A stretch of DNA of 64,000 bases. Origin: Bradyrhizobium frederickii. GTDB taxonomy: Bacteria; Pseudomonadota; Alphaproteobacteria; Rhizobiales; Xanthobacteraceae. The position numbers were made by a program, and so were the translations under genes. Under the pieces are notes generated by a model. The model was not told the origin of the DNA. It ran no database searches and saw nothing but the letters and a program-made list of their open reading frames with translations. Location: the NCBI RefSeq assembly GCF_004570865.1, contig NZ_SPQS01000019.1, positions 107,924 through 171,923 on the forward strand, written 5' to 3'. Positions 7,287-15,486 of this stretch are shown piece by piece (positions within the stretch are counted from its first letter, which is position 1; the number at the start of each line of letters is the position of its first letter).

Positions 7287-9515
7287 ATGACGGCTGTCGA
7301 GTTGCCCGCGGATGCGCCAGCGCAGAGATTCGCTGCGCCCGGTGTCCGCGTTCTCTGCATCCTCTTCTTCTTTTCCGGTTTTCCGGCGCTGATCTATCAA
7401 CTGACCTGGCAACGAAGCCTGTTCCGGATCTTCGGCGTCAATTCGGAATCAGTCACGATCATCGTGACCGCCTTCATGGTCGGGCTCGGGCTTGGCAGCC
7501 TGTGTGGTGGCTGGATATCCCGACGCACCAACGTCAAGCCGTTGTTGCTGCTCGGAGTGATCGAGCTTGCTACCGCCGCATTCGGATTGGCCTCACTCCA
7601 GATCTTCGAGAAGGTGGGCGCTATGGTGGCAGACCTGCCGCTGCCCGCCCTTGCCGCCATCAACCTCGTCCTGGTGCTGCTGCCCACCCTTCTGATGGGC
7701 GCAACGCTGCCGATCCTGGTCTCATATCTGGCACGAATGACCGGCCAGATCGGCGACGCCGTCGGCACACTCTATTTTGTCAATACGCTCGGCGCCGGTG
7801 CCGCGTGCCTTATATGCGCCACCCTGATCTTCCCTTTTCTCGGCATGCATGAGGCGATCACGATTGCGGCTGGAATCAATCTCGCGGTCGGCGCCGGTGC
7901 GATCGCGGCGCACATCCTCTCCGGTCCCGGCGCGAGGCCGGCCCCACAGACGTCGACCAAGGCTCCGGACACCCAGCCAATCCTCGGCATGGGTCCTGTC
8001 GTCCTGCTCGCAATGACGGGTGGGTTCATCTCGTTGTCCTACGAGATCTACCTGTTTCGCGTGATGTCGTTTGCCTCGGGATCGAGTTCGCTGGCATTTG
8101 CGATGACGCTCTATGCTTTCTTGACAGGAATCGCCGTCGGCGCTCGAAAGGCCGGACAGTCCTGCAGGACGCTCGCGCCGCAAGATGCGCTGCGCCAGGC
8201 CGCGCGCGATCTGATCTGGGCCAATGTGTTCGGCGCGATGTTCCTTCCGTTGATGGCGCAATTGGCATGGGTCGGCGCCGGCGTGATCGGCATCGCCGTC
8301 GCGATCACCTACCTGATCGCGCGGCAGTGGGGTGCACTGCTCCCCTATCTTTCGCAATTCGGTATCGCGACCGACGAACAAGTCGGTCAGCGGACGGCGC
8401 TCTTGTATTTCGCCAACATCGCGGGCTGCGCCAGCGGGGCGATCCTCACCGGCTTCGTGCTGACGGACTATCTTGGAATCAGACAGATCGCGGCGATGCT
8501 GCTTGTCGGTGGCACGATGGCCGCACTTGCATTGATTGCGCTTGGCCAGACCACGGCGCAGGAGCGAAATCGTCTTGGTTATCTTGCCATCGCGGTTCTC
8601 GTCTTCGGCCTCGGCGCAAGCGCCTTGTTGAGCCAGCGGCTGCTGGAGAATCTGCAGGGAAAGACGCTCGCTGATCACGACTTCCCGCATATTGTCGAGA
8701 ACCATAGCGGCATCATCACTGTCGATGCCGACGGCACCGTCTTTGGCAACGGCATGTATGACGGCCGCTTCAACACGGATCTGAAGTCCGATCGCAATGG
8801 CATCATCCGGCCGTACGCGCTCAGTCTCTTCCACCCCGCGCCACGACAGGTTCTGATGATCGGTCTCTCATCCGGTTCATGGGCTCAGGTCATCGCCAAC
8901 AATCCCGACGTGGAATCGCTCACGATCGTCGAGATCAATCGCGGATATCTTGAGTTGATCGCAAAGCACGAGGATGTCAGGTCGATCCTGAACAACCCCA
9001 AGATCAGGATCGTCGAGGACGACGGACGCCGTTGGCTCCGCCACCAGCCCGACGCACGTTTCGATGCGGTAGTCTCCAACACGACGTGGCATTTCCGCGC
9101 GAACGCCACCAATCTGCTGTCGTCGGAATTCCTTGGCCTGGTGCAGCAACACCTGAAGCCCGGCGGAATTTTCTTCTACAACACCACCAATTCGCGGCGC
9201 GCGCAGCGCACAGGCTGCACCGCATTTTCCCACGGCGCCCGGTTCTTGAACCATATGGTGGTGTCGCAGACCCCGATCGCGTGGGATCATGATCGCTGGC
9301 GACGAACGCTGGAAAATTACAGCATCGACGGCAAACCCGAATTTGCTTCCGATGACGCTGACCGCGCTCGGCTCGATGCACTGATAGCCGACTTCCGTCA
9401 GGATAGTCCCACGATCGAACCATGTCCGCAGCTGCTGGAGGCTACCACCGGCCAAACCCTCGTTACCGACGACAATATGGGCACCGAGTGGCGCTACTTT
9501 CTCGGTTTGGAGTGA
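7287..9515 (+). CDS. membrane protein fused to spermidine-synthase-like (SAM-fold) domain
   Basis: 742-residue protein with about a dozen hydrophobic segments (residues 20-470), followed by a Rossmann-like domain of the polyamine-synthase/methyltransferase superfamily (about 520-690). In that domain: MIGLSSGSWAQVI (nucleotide loop), TIVEINRGYLEL, VEDDGRRWL, DAVVSNTTWHFRA and LKPGGIFFYNTT. True spermidine synthases have a catalytic Asp in the motif equivalent to DAVVSNTT; here it is Ser-Asn-Thr, so aminopropyl transfer is doubtful. Start ATG 7287 preferred over TTG 7248 because GGGAGAAGGGA precedes it. It lies in the lower-GC patch directly after the LuxR solo. Substrate unknown. Confidence 0.8.
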   Translation: MTAVELPADAPAQRFAAPGVRVLCILFFFSGFPALIYQLTWQRSLFRIFGVNSESVTIIVTAFMVGLGLGSLCGGWISRRTNVKPLLLLGVIELATAAFGLASLQIFEKVGAMVADLPLPALAAINLVLVLLPTLLMGATLPILVSYLARMTGQIGDAVGTLYFVNTLGAGAACLICATLIFPFLGMHEAITIAAGINLAVGAGAIAAHILSGPGARPAPQTSTKAPDTQPILGMGPVVLLAMTGGFISLSYEIYLFRVMSFASGSSSLAFAMTLYAFLTGIAVGARKAGQSCRTLAPQDALRQAARDLIWANVFGAMFLPLMAQLAWVGAGVIGIAVAITYLIARQWGALLPYLSQFGIATDEQVGQRTALLYFANIAGCASGAILTGFVLTDYLGIRQIAAMLLVGGTMAALALIALGQTTAQERNRLGYLAIAVLVFGLGASALLSQRLLENLQGKTLADHDFPHIVENHSGIITVDADGTVFGNGMYDGRFNTDLKSDRNGIIRPYALSLFHPAPRQVLMIGLSSGSWAQVIANNPDVESLTIVEINRGYLELIAKHEDVRSILNNPKIRIVEDDGRRWLRHQPDARFDAVVSNTTWHFRANATNLLSSEFLGLVQQHLKPGGIFFYNTTNSRRAQRTGCTAFSHGARFLNHMVVSQTPIAWDHDRWRRTLENYSIDGKPEFASDDADRARLDALIADFRQDSPTIEPCPQLLEATTGQTLVTDDNMGTEWRYFLGLE

Positions 9516-9551
9516 CTCCGCCTCCGCGGCGAAGTGCGCATCCTGGCCGCC

Positions 9552-9779
9552 TCACGAAAGATCAACCCGCGGCGGCGGATAGCGCCGGGCCAGCATCGAT
9601 AGCGACAGGTGCCGTTCGTCTTCTGGCAACTCGAGGTACGCCAGCACGAGCGGCCGCTTCCAGTCACTGACGCCGAAATCCATCGTCATCCATTTCTGCG
9701 GCTCGGGTCCCTCGAGCCCCCGCACCCAGACGAAATAGCGGGGAAGGTCCTCGGCGTCCGTCGTGCGTCTCCTGGCCAT
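9552..9779 (-). CDS. conserved hypothetical protein, 75 aa
   Basis: Small soluble protein: MARRRTTDAEDLPRYFVWVR at the start, then EPQKWMTMDFGVSDWKR and LAYLELPEDERHLSLSMLARRYPPP. It is rich in Trp, Arg and Asp and has no signal or membrane segment. Start at the ATG at 9779; a longer in-frame version to 9875 would add 32 residues without coding character. I do not recognise a characterised family. It is convergent with the membrane protein ending at 9515. Confidence 0.55.
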   Translation of the reverse strand: MARRRTTDAEDLPRYFVWVRGLEGPEPQKWMTMDFGVSDWKRPLVLAYLELPEDERHLSLSMLARRYPPPRVDLS

Positions 9780-9903
9780 CAAACTGTCCGCTGCATCAGG
9801 TCGGTTGCGAGAGAATATAGGGAGTGGCGCGGCGAAGTCGAACGCCGCAGTGGGTCGGGGCAGGCAGCCGCGCATGGCCTGCCGGGCGATCAGAGCGCGC
9901 CCT

Positions 9904-10072
9904 CGTCCTTCGAGACCCCCGCGGAGCCTGTCATCGGGCCGCGCTCTTGCGCGGACCCGGTGGCGGTCCCCTCAAGGATGAGGTTAGGCAGCGATCGCTC
10001 CCGTTGAGGCTGTGCCGCAAAACGCCGTCCTCATCCTGAGGAGCCCGCCCAAAGCGGGCGTCTCGAAGGATG
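9904..10072. repeat. intergenic palindromic repeat (type CATCCTTCGAGAC)
   Basis: About 169 bp bounded by CGTCCTTCGAGAC (9904-9916) and its near-complement GTCTCGAAGGATG (10060-10072), with internal arms CTCAAGGATGAGG and CCTCATCCTGAGGAG and a hairpin GCCCGCCCAAAGCGGGC. The layout resembles the element at 60169-60300 (CCTTCGAGGCTC / CACCTCAGGATGACGG). Such elements are abundant in Bradyrhizobium spacers as I recall. Non-coding. Confidence 0.6.
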
Positions 10073-10096
10073 GCCGGAAGGAAATCGCGGTCGGGG

Positions 10097-10680
10097 CGAT
10101 TGCTCTTTTTTAGAATTCTGCTTGACCGAAATTCGGAAATATCGTAGGTTTGCGTCCATCCCGGCCCATGGACAAGGGGCGTTTCGCGATCGTCACGATA
10201 CGCGGGCCGGGTGGCGGTGGACGTGGAGCGCATCGGCGCGGCGGCAATGCAGGGCGGGCTTGGCCCGTGAGCGGTTGACCGGCGCGCACACGACCGGTGC
10301 GGTTCCAGCGTACGGCAAAAGCGTGTGGTCCTGACGCCCGGGGTCTGTGCGTCAAGGCTTGCGGTGGTGAAGCGGCCCGACCGGGCGCGCGCACCAGCCA
10401 TCCGCAGGACGACGGGGGCAATAGTGCATCGCTCCCCGGGGAGAGCGCGCCATAAGCCGTCAAACCACTGCGCAGGGAAAGGCCGGGATGTCCGGGCTGC
10501 CCTGTATGCCGCTGTGCATCTGTCTTCGCGCAATCTGCGCACAGCGGACCGTGGGTGCCAGCCGGCGCCCGGCCTTCCCTGCGCCCTTTCCAAGCAAGGG
10601 GCGTCGCGAGAAGCCCAAAGCTCGGGCGTCAGGCGCCGCGAGGCCGTGGAAGCGTGTCTTGCTGCTTGAGTCTGGCGGAG
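10097..10680. repeat. probable long interspersed non-coding sequence
   Basis: About 580 bases between a palindromic repeat and tRNA-Leu, without an RBS-backed gene. Frames are open on both strands, but the translated phrases (for example IVHRSPGRARHKPSNHCAGK on plus, MTAYGALSPGSDALLPPSSC on minus) are ones I recall as spurious, many-copy hypothetical ORFs in Bradyrhizobium and Rhodopseudomonas genomes. I therefore call it an interspersed repeat, not a gene. Both observations are from memory; a self-BLAST of the full genome would decide. Confidence 0.45.
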
Positions 10681-10770
10681 AGAGTCCGTCTTCGGGCCAG
10701 GTCGCCCCCGGACGCCAATCGCCTCTCGGCTTTGCGTGGCCGCGCCACGCGAAGCCCGAAGGGCGAAGCG

Positions 10771-10855
10771 TGGTGCCCCTGGCCGGAATCGAACCAGCAC
10801 TCCTTGCGGAACTCGATTTTGAGTCGAGCGCGTCTACCAGTTCCGCCACAGGGGC
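10771..10855 (-). tRNA. tRNA-Leu (anticodon CAA)
   Basis: Complete class II tRNA read on the minus strand. The acceptor stem GCCCCTG pairs with CAGGGGC and the 3' CCA is encoded (10771-10773). The anticodon stem CTCGA/TCGAG encloses the loop CTCAAAA, giving anticodon CAA (decodes UUG). The T-arm contains GGTTCGATTCC, and a long variable arm is present, as expected for leucine. Downstream (towards lower coordinates, 10728-10769) there are two GC hairpins that may act as terminator or processing signals. Confidence 0.95.
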
Positions 10856-11011
10856 CCTCGGTCGGCCCTTGAGGGGAGCGTCGCGAAGCCGGCGGACTAT
10901 AGCCATGGACAAAGCGGGGTCAACCCGCGCCAAAGTGATGTCTGCCGTTCTCGACAGCTGCCTGGACCGGGGCTAGAGGCTAAGGCCACGACCCATCCGA
11001 ACGAGGCCGCC

Positions 11012-11554
11012 GTGACCACCCAGAGTGCCGCATTACCTGCATTCAGGCCGGGGGCCGCGAGCCCCGCGCTGACGGCCTCGCTGCTCGTCACGCTGATCGC
11101 GGCTGCGACCATCGCGGGCGCCTGGTTCTTCCAGCTCGTGCTGGAGATCCTGCCCTGTCCGCTCTGCCTGGAGCAGCGCTACGCCTATTACCTCGCGATT
11201 CCGCTCGGTGCGCTCACGGCTCTTGCGGCGAAGAATCGCGCGCCGCGGCCGTTGCTGCTGGCGGGGCTCGCGATCCTCGCGCTGGTGACGCTCGCCAATG
11301 CCGGCCTCGGCGCCTACCATTCGGGCGTCGAGTGGGGTTTTTGGAAGGGGCCGACCGATTGCAGCGGTCCCGTCGTCAATCTCGGCAATGCCGGCGATCT
11401 CTTTTCACGGCTCGACACCGTGAAGGTGGTGCGCTGCGACGAGGTGCAGTGGCGCTTCCTCGGCCTCTCGCTCGCCGGCTACAACGTGCTGATCTCGCTG
11501 CTGATGGCCGCGATCGCCGCGTGGGGATTTGCGAAGACGGCGAAGCGTTCGTAG
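11012..11554 (+). CDS. dsbB: DsbB-like disulfide bond formation membrane protein
   Basis: 180-residue inner-membrane protein with four TM helices that would reoxidise a DsbA-type thiol oxidase using quinone. The first periplasmic pair is Cys49-Pro-Leu-Cys52, followed by EQRYAYY with the conserved Arg56; the second periplasmic loop carries Cys117 (PTDCSGP) and Cys142 (RCDEV), as in DsbB. Translation starts at GTG 11012. It has no overlapping partner, but a DsbA-family protein with a CPYC motif lies about 3 kb downstream and could be its substrate. Confidence 0.88.
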   Translation: MTTQSAALPAFRPGAASPALTASLLVTLIAAATIAGAWFFQLVLEILPCPLCLEQRYAYYLAIPLGALTALAAKNRAPRPLLLAGLAILALVTLANAGLGAYHSGVEWGFWKGPTDCSGPVVNLGNAGDLFSRLDTVKVVRCDEVQWRFLGLSLAGYNVLISLLMAAIAAWGFAKTAKRS

Positions 11555-11559
11555 TTGCC

Positions 11560-11660
11560 GTAGGGTGGGCAAAGGCGCGCTCTTCGCGCGCTGTGCCCAC
11601 CACCATTAACGATTGAGATAGATCATGGGCACGGCGCAAGTGCGCCTTTGCCCACCCTAC
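11560..11660. repeat. 101-bp intergenic element with 19-bp terminal inverted repeats
   Basis: Perfect 19-bp terminal inverted repeat GTAGGGTGGGCAAAGGCGC (11560-11578) / complement (11642-11660), with an internal subpalindrome GTGCCCACC...GGGCAC. It fills the space between the convergent dsbB-like and AbrB-family genes. A second copy, 128 bp between its outer ends, lies at 50901-51028. Folded as RNA it would form a long hairpin. Confidence 0.8.
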
Positions 11661-11675
11661 AAGAGCGGCGCTCTG

Positions 11676-12764
11676 CTAATCGTCCACATCGTCCTGGGTG
11701 CGCCCGAACAGATGCACGATGCCCGGTGTTGCGATCGTCACGAACACGAAGCGCGACAAATGATGGGCGCCGACGAAGATCGGGTCGATGTGCAACGTCA
11801 GGGCCAGCGCCAGCATGGCGTCCATCGCGCCCGGCGCGAAGGCGACCACGATGTCGGAGAACTTGACCTGCGTGGTGAGCGCGACGATGCCGACGAAAAT
11901 GGCGGAGACGGCGATCGCGACCGTGAACGAGCCCAGCGCCGCATTGATGTGGCCGGCGAGCGTCTTGATCCGCATCCGCGCGAAACGGCTGCCGATCAGC
12001 GCGCCGATGCCGACCAGCGCCACGCCGCGCACCCAGTCCGGCAGGCCGCCCTCGACCCAGCCGGCGCCATGCAGCACGCTGGAGGCGAGCATCGCGCCGA
12101 ACATCCAGCTCGCGGGAAACTTGATCAGCCGCAACACCAGCGCCATGGCCAGCGAGGCCGCGGCCAGCTCCACGAGGTCGAGCGGCGAAGCGATCGTCGT
12201 CGTCGTCAGCGACGGCGCGGCGGAGGGGACCACGCCCGCGATCGCGAGCACCATCGGCAGCGCCGCGGTGAGGATGATGACGCGCATGGTCTGCACCACC
12301 GCGATGCCCGGCAGGTCGGCGCCGCGCTCGACGGCCAGAATCGTGATCTGCGACAGCGCGCCGGGGCTGCCGGCCAGCAAGGCCGAGGTGCGGTCCCAGC
12401 CATGGACGCGCTGGAGGTAATAGCTCGAGCCGAAGGTGGAGCAGAAGGTCGCGAGCGCGAGCAGCCCGATGGTGAGAGGATAGGCACTGACCTGCTGCAG
12501 CAGATGGCGCGAGACCACCGAGCCCAGCGAGATGCCGAGCAGCACCAGCACGGTCTGGGTCAGGAGCGGCGGCAGGGACAATTGGCGGCCGGCGATGGCG
12601 GCGATCGCGACCGCGATCATCGAGCCCGAGATCAGCCCGCCGGGAAGCCCGGCGAGGAGAAACACCAGGCCACCGGCGGTGCCGATGACGAGCGTCTCCG
12701 CCGTGCTCAGGAGCCTGGCACGGCTCGGCCATTCGAACGGCAGGGAGGCGGTGATCTGCTTCAC
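11676..12764 (-). CDS. AbrB-family (PF05145) integral membrane protein
   Basis: 362 residues, 9-10 TM segments arranged as two related halves: the first around LVFLLAGLPGGLISGSMIAVAI, the second around RLIKFPASWMFGAMLASSVLHG. Each half carries the Pro/Gly-rich ...LPGG...GSM/...ASWMFGAML pattern of the AbrB duplication domain. The family is often annotated 'ammonia monooxygenase' or 'AbrB regulator', but it is a membrane protein, likely a transporter; neither label implies enzyme activity. It is convergent with the dsbB-like gene, separated by the palindromic element. Confidence 0.8.
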   Translation of the reverse strand: MKQITASLPFEWPSRARLLSTAETLVIGTAGGLVFLLAGLPGGLISGSMIAVAIAAIAGRQLSLPPLLTQTVLVLLGISLGSVVSRHLLQQVSAYPLTIGLLALATFCSTFGSSYYLQRVHGWDRTSALLAGSPGALSQITILAVERGADLPGIAVVQTMRVIILTAALPMVLAIAGVVPSAAPSLTTTTIASPLDLVELAAASLAMALVLRLIKFPASWMFGAMLASSVLHGAGWVEGGLPDWVRGVALVGIGALIGSRFARMRIKTLAGHINAALGSFTVAIAVSAIFVGIVALTTQVKFSDIVVAFAPGAMDAMLALALTLHIDPIFVGAHHLSRFVFVTIATPGIVHLFGRTQDDVDD

Positions 12765-12862
12765 GCCGCCTTATCGCAAATCAGCGGGAGGCGCACAATT
12801 GCAGGCTCGTCATGCCGCAATGCGTGCGCCTCTCGCGGACACGAGGGGCGGACGCGAGGGGA

Positions 12863-13150
12863 TTACTTCTTGTCGGCGGCGGCCGGGGCGGCGGGCGCGG
12901 CGCTGCCGGCCTTCGCTTCCTTCTTGCACTCGCGACGGAATTTCTTGCGCTCCTTGCCCTTCAGCCCCTTGGCGTCCGCCTGCTTGGAGCATTCGATCGA
13001 CTCGGCCGTGCGCTCCTTCGTTGTCTTGGTAGCCGCGGCGTCGGTCTTCGCATCGCTCTTGGCGGCCGGCGCGGCGGTCTGCGCGAAGGCGGTGCCGGTG
13101 ACGAGCAGGGAGGCGAGGGCGACGGCGGCGAGGCGAGAGGCGAGGGTCAT
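12863..13150 (-). CDS. PsiF-repeat secreted protein
   Basis: 95 residues: signal peptide 1-23 (ending GTAFAQ), an Ala/Lys/Thr-rich spacer, one PsiF repeat (ECSKQADAKGLKGKERKKFRRECKKEAK) and an Ala/Pro-rich tail. The repeat has the Cys-x9-GLKGKER-x6-Cys pattern of PF07769. PsiF of E. coli is induced by phosphate starvation; its role is unknown. Proteins of this family normally carry two repeats; only one is visible here. It is divergent from another small Ala/Pro-rich secreted protein at 13354. Confidence 0.82.
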   Translation of the reverse strand: MTLASRLAAVALASLLVTGTAFAQTAAPAAKSDAKTDAAATKTTKERTAESIECSKQADAKGLKGKERKKFRRECKKEAKAGSAAPAAPAAADKK

Positions 13151-13353
13151 GGCGTTGCACTCATCTTGCGAGATTGCGAGGGTTGCGAACGTCGGCTCGC
13201 CTTGCTGAACGCGACATGAATAATCCGAGCAAGGCGCTCACTATATTTTGGCAGCAAGCGCCGTCGTGTTCTTGTCGCAGATGGCCGGCACGCTAGGATA
13301 GCAATTGTTATTTCACTGCCCCATCGGGGGAAGTTCAACGAGGAGACCCAGGG

Positions 13354-13845
13354 ATGACCATCCAATCGAAATTGCTGTGCGCGATTGCTCTGTCGGGATT
13401 TGCTGCGCTCACGCTGTCGGCGCCGGCGCAGGCGCTGACCGCGCAGGAGTGCAGCGCGAAATACCAGGCGGCCAAGAAGGACGGCTCGCTCGGCACCATG
13501 AAGTGGAATGACTTCCGCAAGGCCCAGTGCGGCGCGGATGCGACGCCGGCCGCTGCGCCGGCCGCGGCTGCGCCCGCCGCTCCCGCGGCTCCCGCCGAGC
13601 CGAAGCAGGCGAAGAAGGAGGCGGCCCCTGCCGCCGCGCCGACCTTGCCGGCCGGTCCCGCCATCTATCCGAACGCGGTCGATCCGAAATATGCCAAGGA
13701 GACCCCCGGCAAGGCGCGCCTGCACACCTGCGTCGACCAGTACAATGCCAACAAGACCACCAACGGCAATGGCGGCTTGAAGTGGATCCAGAAGGGCGGC
13801 GGCTATTACAGCGAATGCACCAAGAAGCTGAAGGGCGCCGCCTGA
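13354..13845 (+). CDS. secreted Ala/Pro-rich hypothetical protein with two Cys-containing modules
   Basis: 163 residues: signal peptide 1-27 (ending APAQA), module A (LTAQECSAKYQAAKKDGSLGTMKWNDFRKAQC), an Ala/Pro/Lys low-complexity linker of about 40 residues, then module B (LHTCVDQYNANKTTNGNGGLKWIQKGGGYYSEC). The modules share a Cys-x3-Tyr-xxx-K...G...KW...C layout, so the protein looks like a tandem duplication split by a flexible linker. Single modules of this kind occur in PsiF-like and other small rhizobial secreted proteins. No function known to me. The hairpin at 13861-13887 may terminate it. Confidence 0.72.
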   Translation: MTIQSKLLCAIALSGFAALTLSAPAQALTAQECSAKYQAAKKDGSLGTMKWNDFRKAQCGADATPAAAPAAAAPAAPAAPAEPKQAKKEAAPAAAPTLPAGPAIYPNAVDPKYAKETPGKARLHTCVDQYNANKTTNGNGGLKWIQKGGGYYSECTKKLKGAA

Positions 13846-13860
13846 GCCTGGAGGTGATGC

Positions 13861-13887
13861 CGAGGCCGGGGCGACGCTCCGGCCTCG
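13861..13887 (+). terminator. hairpin after the Ala/Pro-rich secreted protein gene
   Basis: CGAGGCCGG (13861-13869) pairs perfectly with CCGGCCTCG (13879-13887) around a 9-base loop, 15 bases after the stop codon. There is no T-run, so intrinsic termination is only possible; the 105-bp mosaic element begins five bases later. Confidence 0.4.
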
Positions 13888-13891
13888 TCGT

Positions 13892-13996
13892 CTAAAGCGC
13901 GATGAGATGAGGAAGAATCGTCATCGCGCTTTAGGTTATTGTTTGAGCATGATCTTTTCGGAAAACCGCTGCGCACTTTTCCGGATCATGCTTTAG
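13892..13996. repeat. 105-bp intergenic mosaic element, copy A (RIME1/Bru-RS-like)
   Basis: Exactly 105 bp, from CTAAAGCGCGATG to GATCATGCTTTAG. It consists of two palindromes: a 13-bp stem CTAAAGCGCGATG / CATCGCGCTTTAG, and a second built from AGCATGATC...GATCATGCT with inner CGGAAAA / TTTTCCG. About 95 of 105 bases match the reverse complement of copy B (42214-42318), so the two lie in opposite orientation. Its right end provides the TAA stop of the TetR gene. Size and two-palindrome layout match what I recall of Rhizobium RIME1 and Brucella Bru-RS elements. Confidence 0.85.
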
Positions 13997-14541
13997 TCCA
14001 GCAGTTTCTCGGCCGATTTCGCCACGAGCTGCGACCGCTTGCGCGGGCTGCGCTCGACGAACAAGAGGCTCTGGCCGAAGATGAAGCAGTAGAACAGGAA
14101 AGCCTGCGCCTCGGCTTCCTCGGCCGCAAGCCCGGTGGCGCGATAGAGTTCAGTGACGTGCTTGAGTCGCGCGGCGTCGACGCCGGCCACCGCCGCCGCG
14201 GCGTTCTCGTCCGAGCGGGCCCATTGCCGGATCGCGAGTTCGATCGCCATGGCTTCCGGATTGAGCCGCTCCGAATAGAGCTGGATCACGGCCCTCAGCC
14301 GCTCGCGGGGCGTCTGACCATCGAGGCGGGTCTGCTGCCCGATCGACGCCGCGCGCCCCTCGCGCCAGCGTTGCAGCATGGCATCGAGCAGTGCCGCGCG
14401 GTCGGCGAAGCGACGGTAGAAGCCGCCCTTGGTGACCCCGAGATTCTTGGCGAGCACCTCGACCCTGACACCCTCGACCCCCGCGCGGGCGAGCTCGGCA
14501 AGCCCCGCCTCGACCCAGACATCGCCCTTGCCGTCGCTCAT
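13993..14541 (-). CDS. TetR-family transcriptional regulator
   Basis: 182-residue repressor: N-terminal HTH (about 8-55) with LAELARAGVEGVRVEVLAKNLG, and recognition helix VTKGGFYRRFADRAALLDAML, then an all-helical ligand domain (about 70-182). It is divergent from the DsbA-family gene across 210 bp that contain two strong palindromes with the same TACGG/CCGTA core, almost certainly its operators. The TAA stop codon lies inside the terminal CTAAAG of the 105-bp mosaic element, so the C-terminus (KLLD) is set by that element. Ligand and full regulon are unknown. Confidence 0.9.
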   Translation of the reverse strand: MSDGKGDVWVEAGLAELARAGVEGVRVEVLAKNLGVTKGGFYRRFADRAALLDAMLQRWREGRAASIGQQTRLDGQTPRERLRAVIQLYSERLNPEAMAIELAIRQWARSDENAAAAVAGVDAARLKHVTELYRATGLAAEEAEAQAFLFYCFIFGQSLLFVERSPRKRSQLVAKSAEKLLD

Positions 14542-14564
14542 GAAGGAAGCCTCTCGGGTCTTTG

Positions 14565-14615
14565 ATACGGTGCCGTATTGCTACCCCCTCGCGCCCTTGA
14601 TACGCTACCGTATCA
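14565..14615. promoter_or_regulatory. pair of probable TetR operators
   Basis: Two palindromes in the TetR/DsbA divergent spacer. Site 1, ATACGGTGCCGTAT (14565-14578), is a perfect palindrome with arms ATACGG/CCGTAT, 24 bases upstream of the TetR ATG. Site 2, TGATACGCTACCGTATCA (14598-14615), has 7-bp arms TGATACG/CGTATCA. Centre-to-centre distance is about 35 bases. Placement over the regulator's own promoter suggests autorepression and possibly control of the divergent gene. Confidence 0.7.
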
Positions 14616-14751
14616 GATTCAGAGACTCAAAAAGCAAAAAAGCGGTCACGCAGCTGGTGCGATGACATCGCCGCCGCGACGCTCTATATGACCAGTAACA
14701 ATTCCCGGTCCCGAACCGTATTCGGGAAGATGGAACCGAACGGGACGAGAT

Positions 14752-15411
14752 ATGGCTGGATCTGGAAATAGGGGCCTTGTGCCGACGCGGCGCGCGGCGC
14801 TGACGCTGATCGGAGCGGGCGCCCTCGCGGCAGGCCGCATCACCCCGGCACTGGCAGCCGCCGGTGACGACGAGGTGCTGACCGAGGCCAAGGTGCTGCG
14901 CGACCCCGACACGCCCGTCGCCGGCAATCCCAATGGCAACATCACCATCGTCGAATGGTCCGATTACAACTGCCCCTATTGCCGCAAGCTCGAGCCCGAG
15001 CTGCGCCAGGTGGTCCAGGACGACGGCAAGGTGCGGCTGGTGCTGAAGGACTGGCCGATCCTTGGGCCGGTCTCGGTCACGGCGGCGCGGTCCGCGCTCG
15101 CCGCGAAATTCCAGGACAAGTATCACCAGGCCCATGACGCTCTGATCGGCGTCAGCTCGCGCCTGACCGAGCCGCGCATCAACGAGCTGCTGGCGTCGGC
15201 CGGCGTCGACATGGACCGGCTGAAACGCGATCTTGCCGGCCGTGGCAGCGACATCGATGCGCTGCTCAAGCGCAACAATGATCAGGCTGAAGCCTTCGGC
15301 TTCCGCGGCACCCCGTCCTTCATCGTCGGCAAGTACCGCGTGCCGGGCGTGCTCAGCATGGCCGAGTTCGAGCAGGTCATCGCCGATGCCCGCAAGGCCA
15401 AGATGAACTGA
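14752..15411 (+). CDS. DsbA-family thiol:disulfide oxidoreductase
   Basis: 219-residue exported thioredoxin-fold protein. N-terminus has a twin-arginine-like stretch (PTRRAALTLIGAGALAAG), then a mature domain with active site Cys74-Pro-Tyr-Cys77 after IVEWSDYN, a helical insertion, and the cis-Pro loop RGTPSFIVGK (about 183-190). The layout matches DsbA/ScsC-like proteins acting in periplasmic disulfide exchange. The DsbB-like membrane protein at 11012 could reoxidise it. It is divergent from the TetR gene and may be under its control. A folded protein exported by Tat would be unusual for DsbA; Sec export is the alternative. Confidence 0.87.
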   Translation: MAGSGNRGLVPTRRAALTLIGAGALAAGRITPALAAAGDDEVLTEAKVLRDPDTPVAGNPNGNITIVEWSDYNCPYCRKLEPELRQVVQDDGKVRLVLKDWPILGPVSVTAARSALAAKFQDKYHQAHDALIGVSSRLTEPRINELLASAGVDMDRLKRDLAGRGSDIDALLKRNNDQAEAFGFRGTPSFIVGKYRVPGVLSMAEFEQVIADARKAKMN

Positions 15412-15440
15412 CGCGCAGCGTTGATCGCAGCCAACACAAA

Positions 15441-15469
15441 GGCGCCGCCGTGGCGTTCACGACGGCGCC
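15441..15469. terminator. hairpin between convergent genes
   Basis: GGCGCCGCCGT / ACGACGGCGCC stem (one mismatch) with a 7-base loop, midway between the DsbA-family stop and the stop of the small membrane protein. On the minus strand the stem is followed by TTTGTGTT, only a weak T-run. Plausible bidirectional terminator. Confidence 0.45.
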
Positions 15470-15486
15470 CTGTTCATGATGCTGCG

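Noticed and set aside
7287..9515. Calling the membrane protein a spermidine synthase
   Set aside because: The catalytic Asp motif of spermidine synthases is replaced (SNTT), so only the fold is supported.
10771..10855. tRNA-Leu as a possible integration site for a mobile island
   Set aside because: No integrase lies adjacent and I saw no second copy of the tRNA 3' end in the window.
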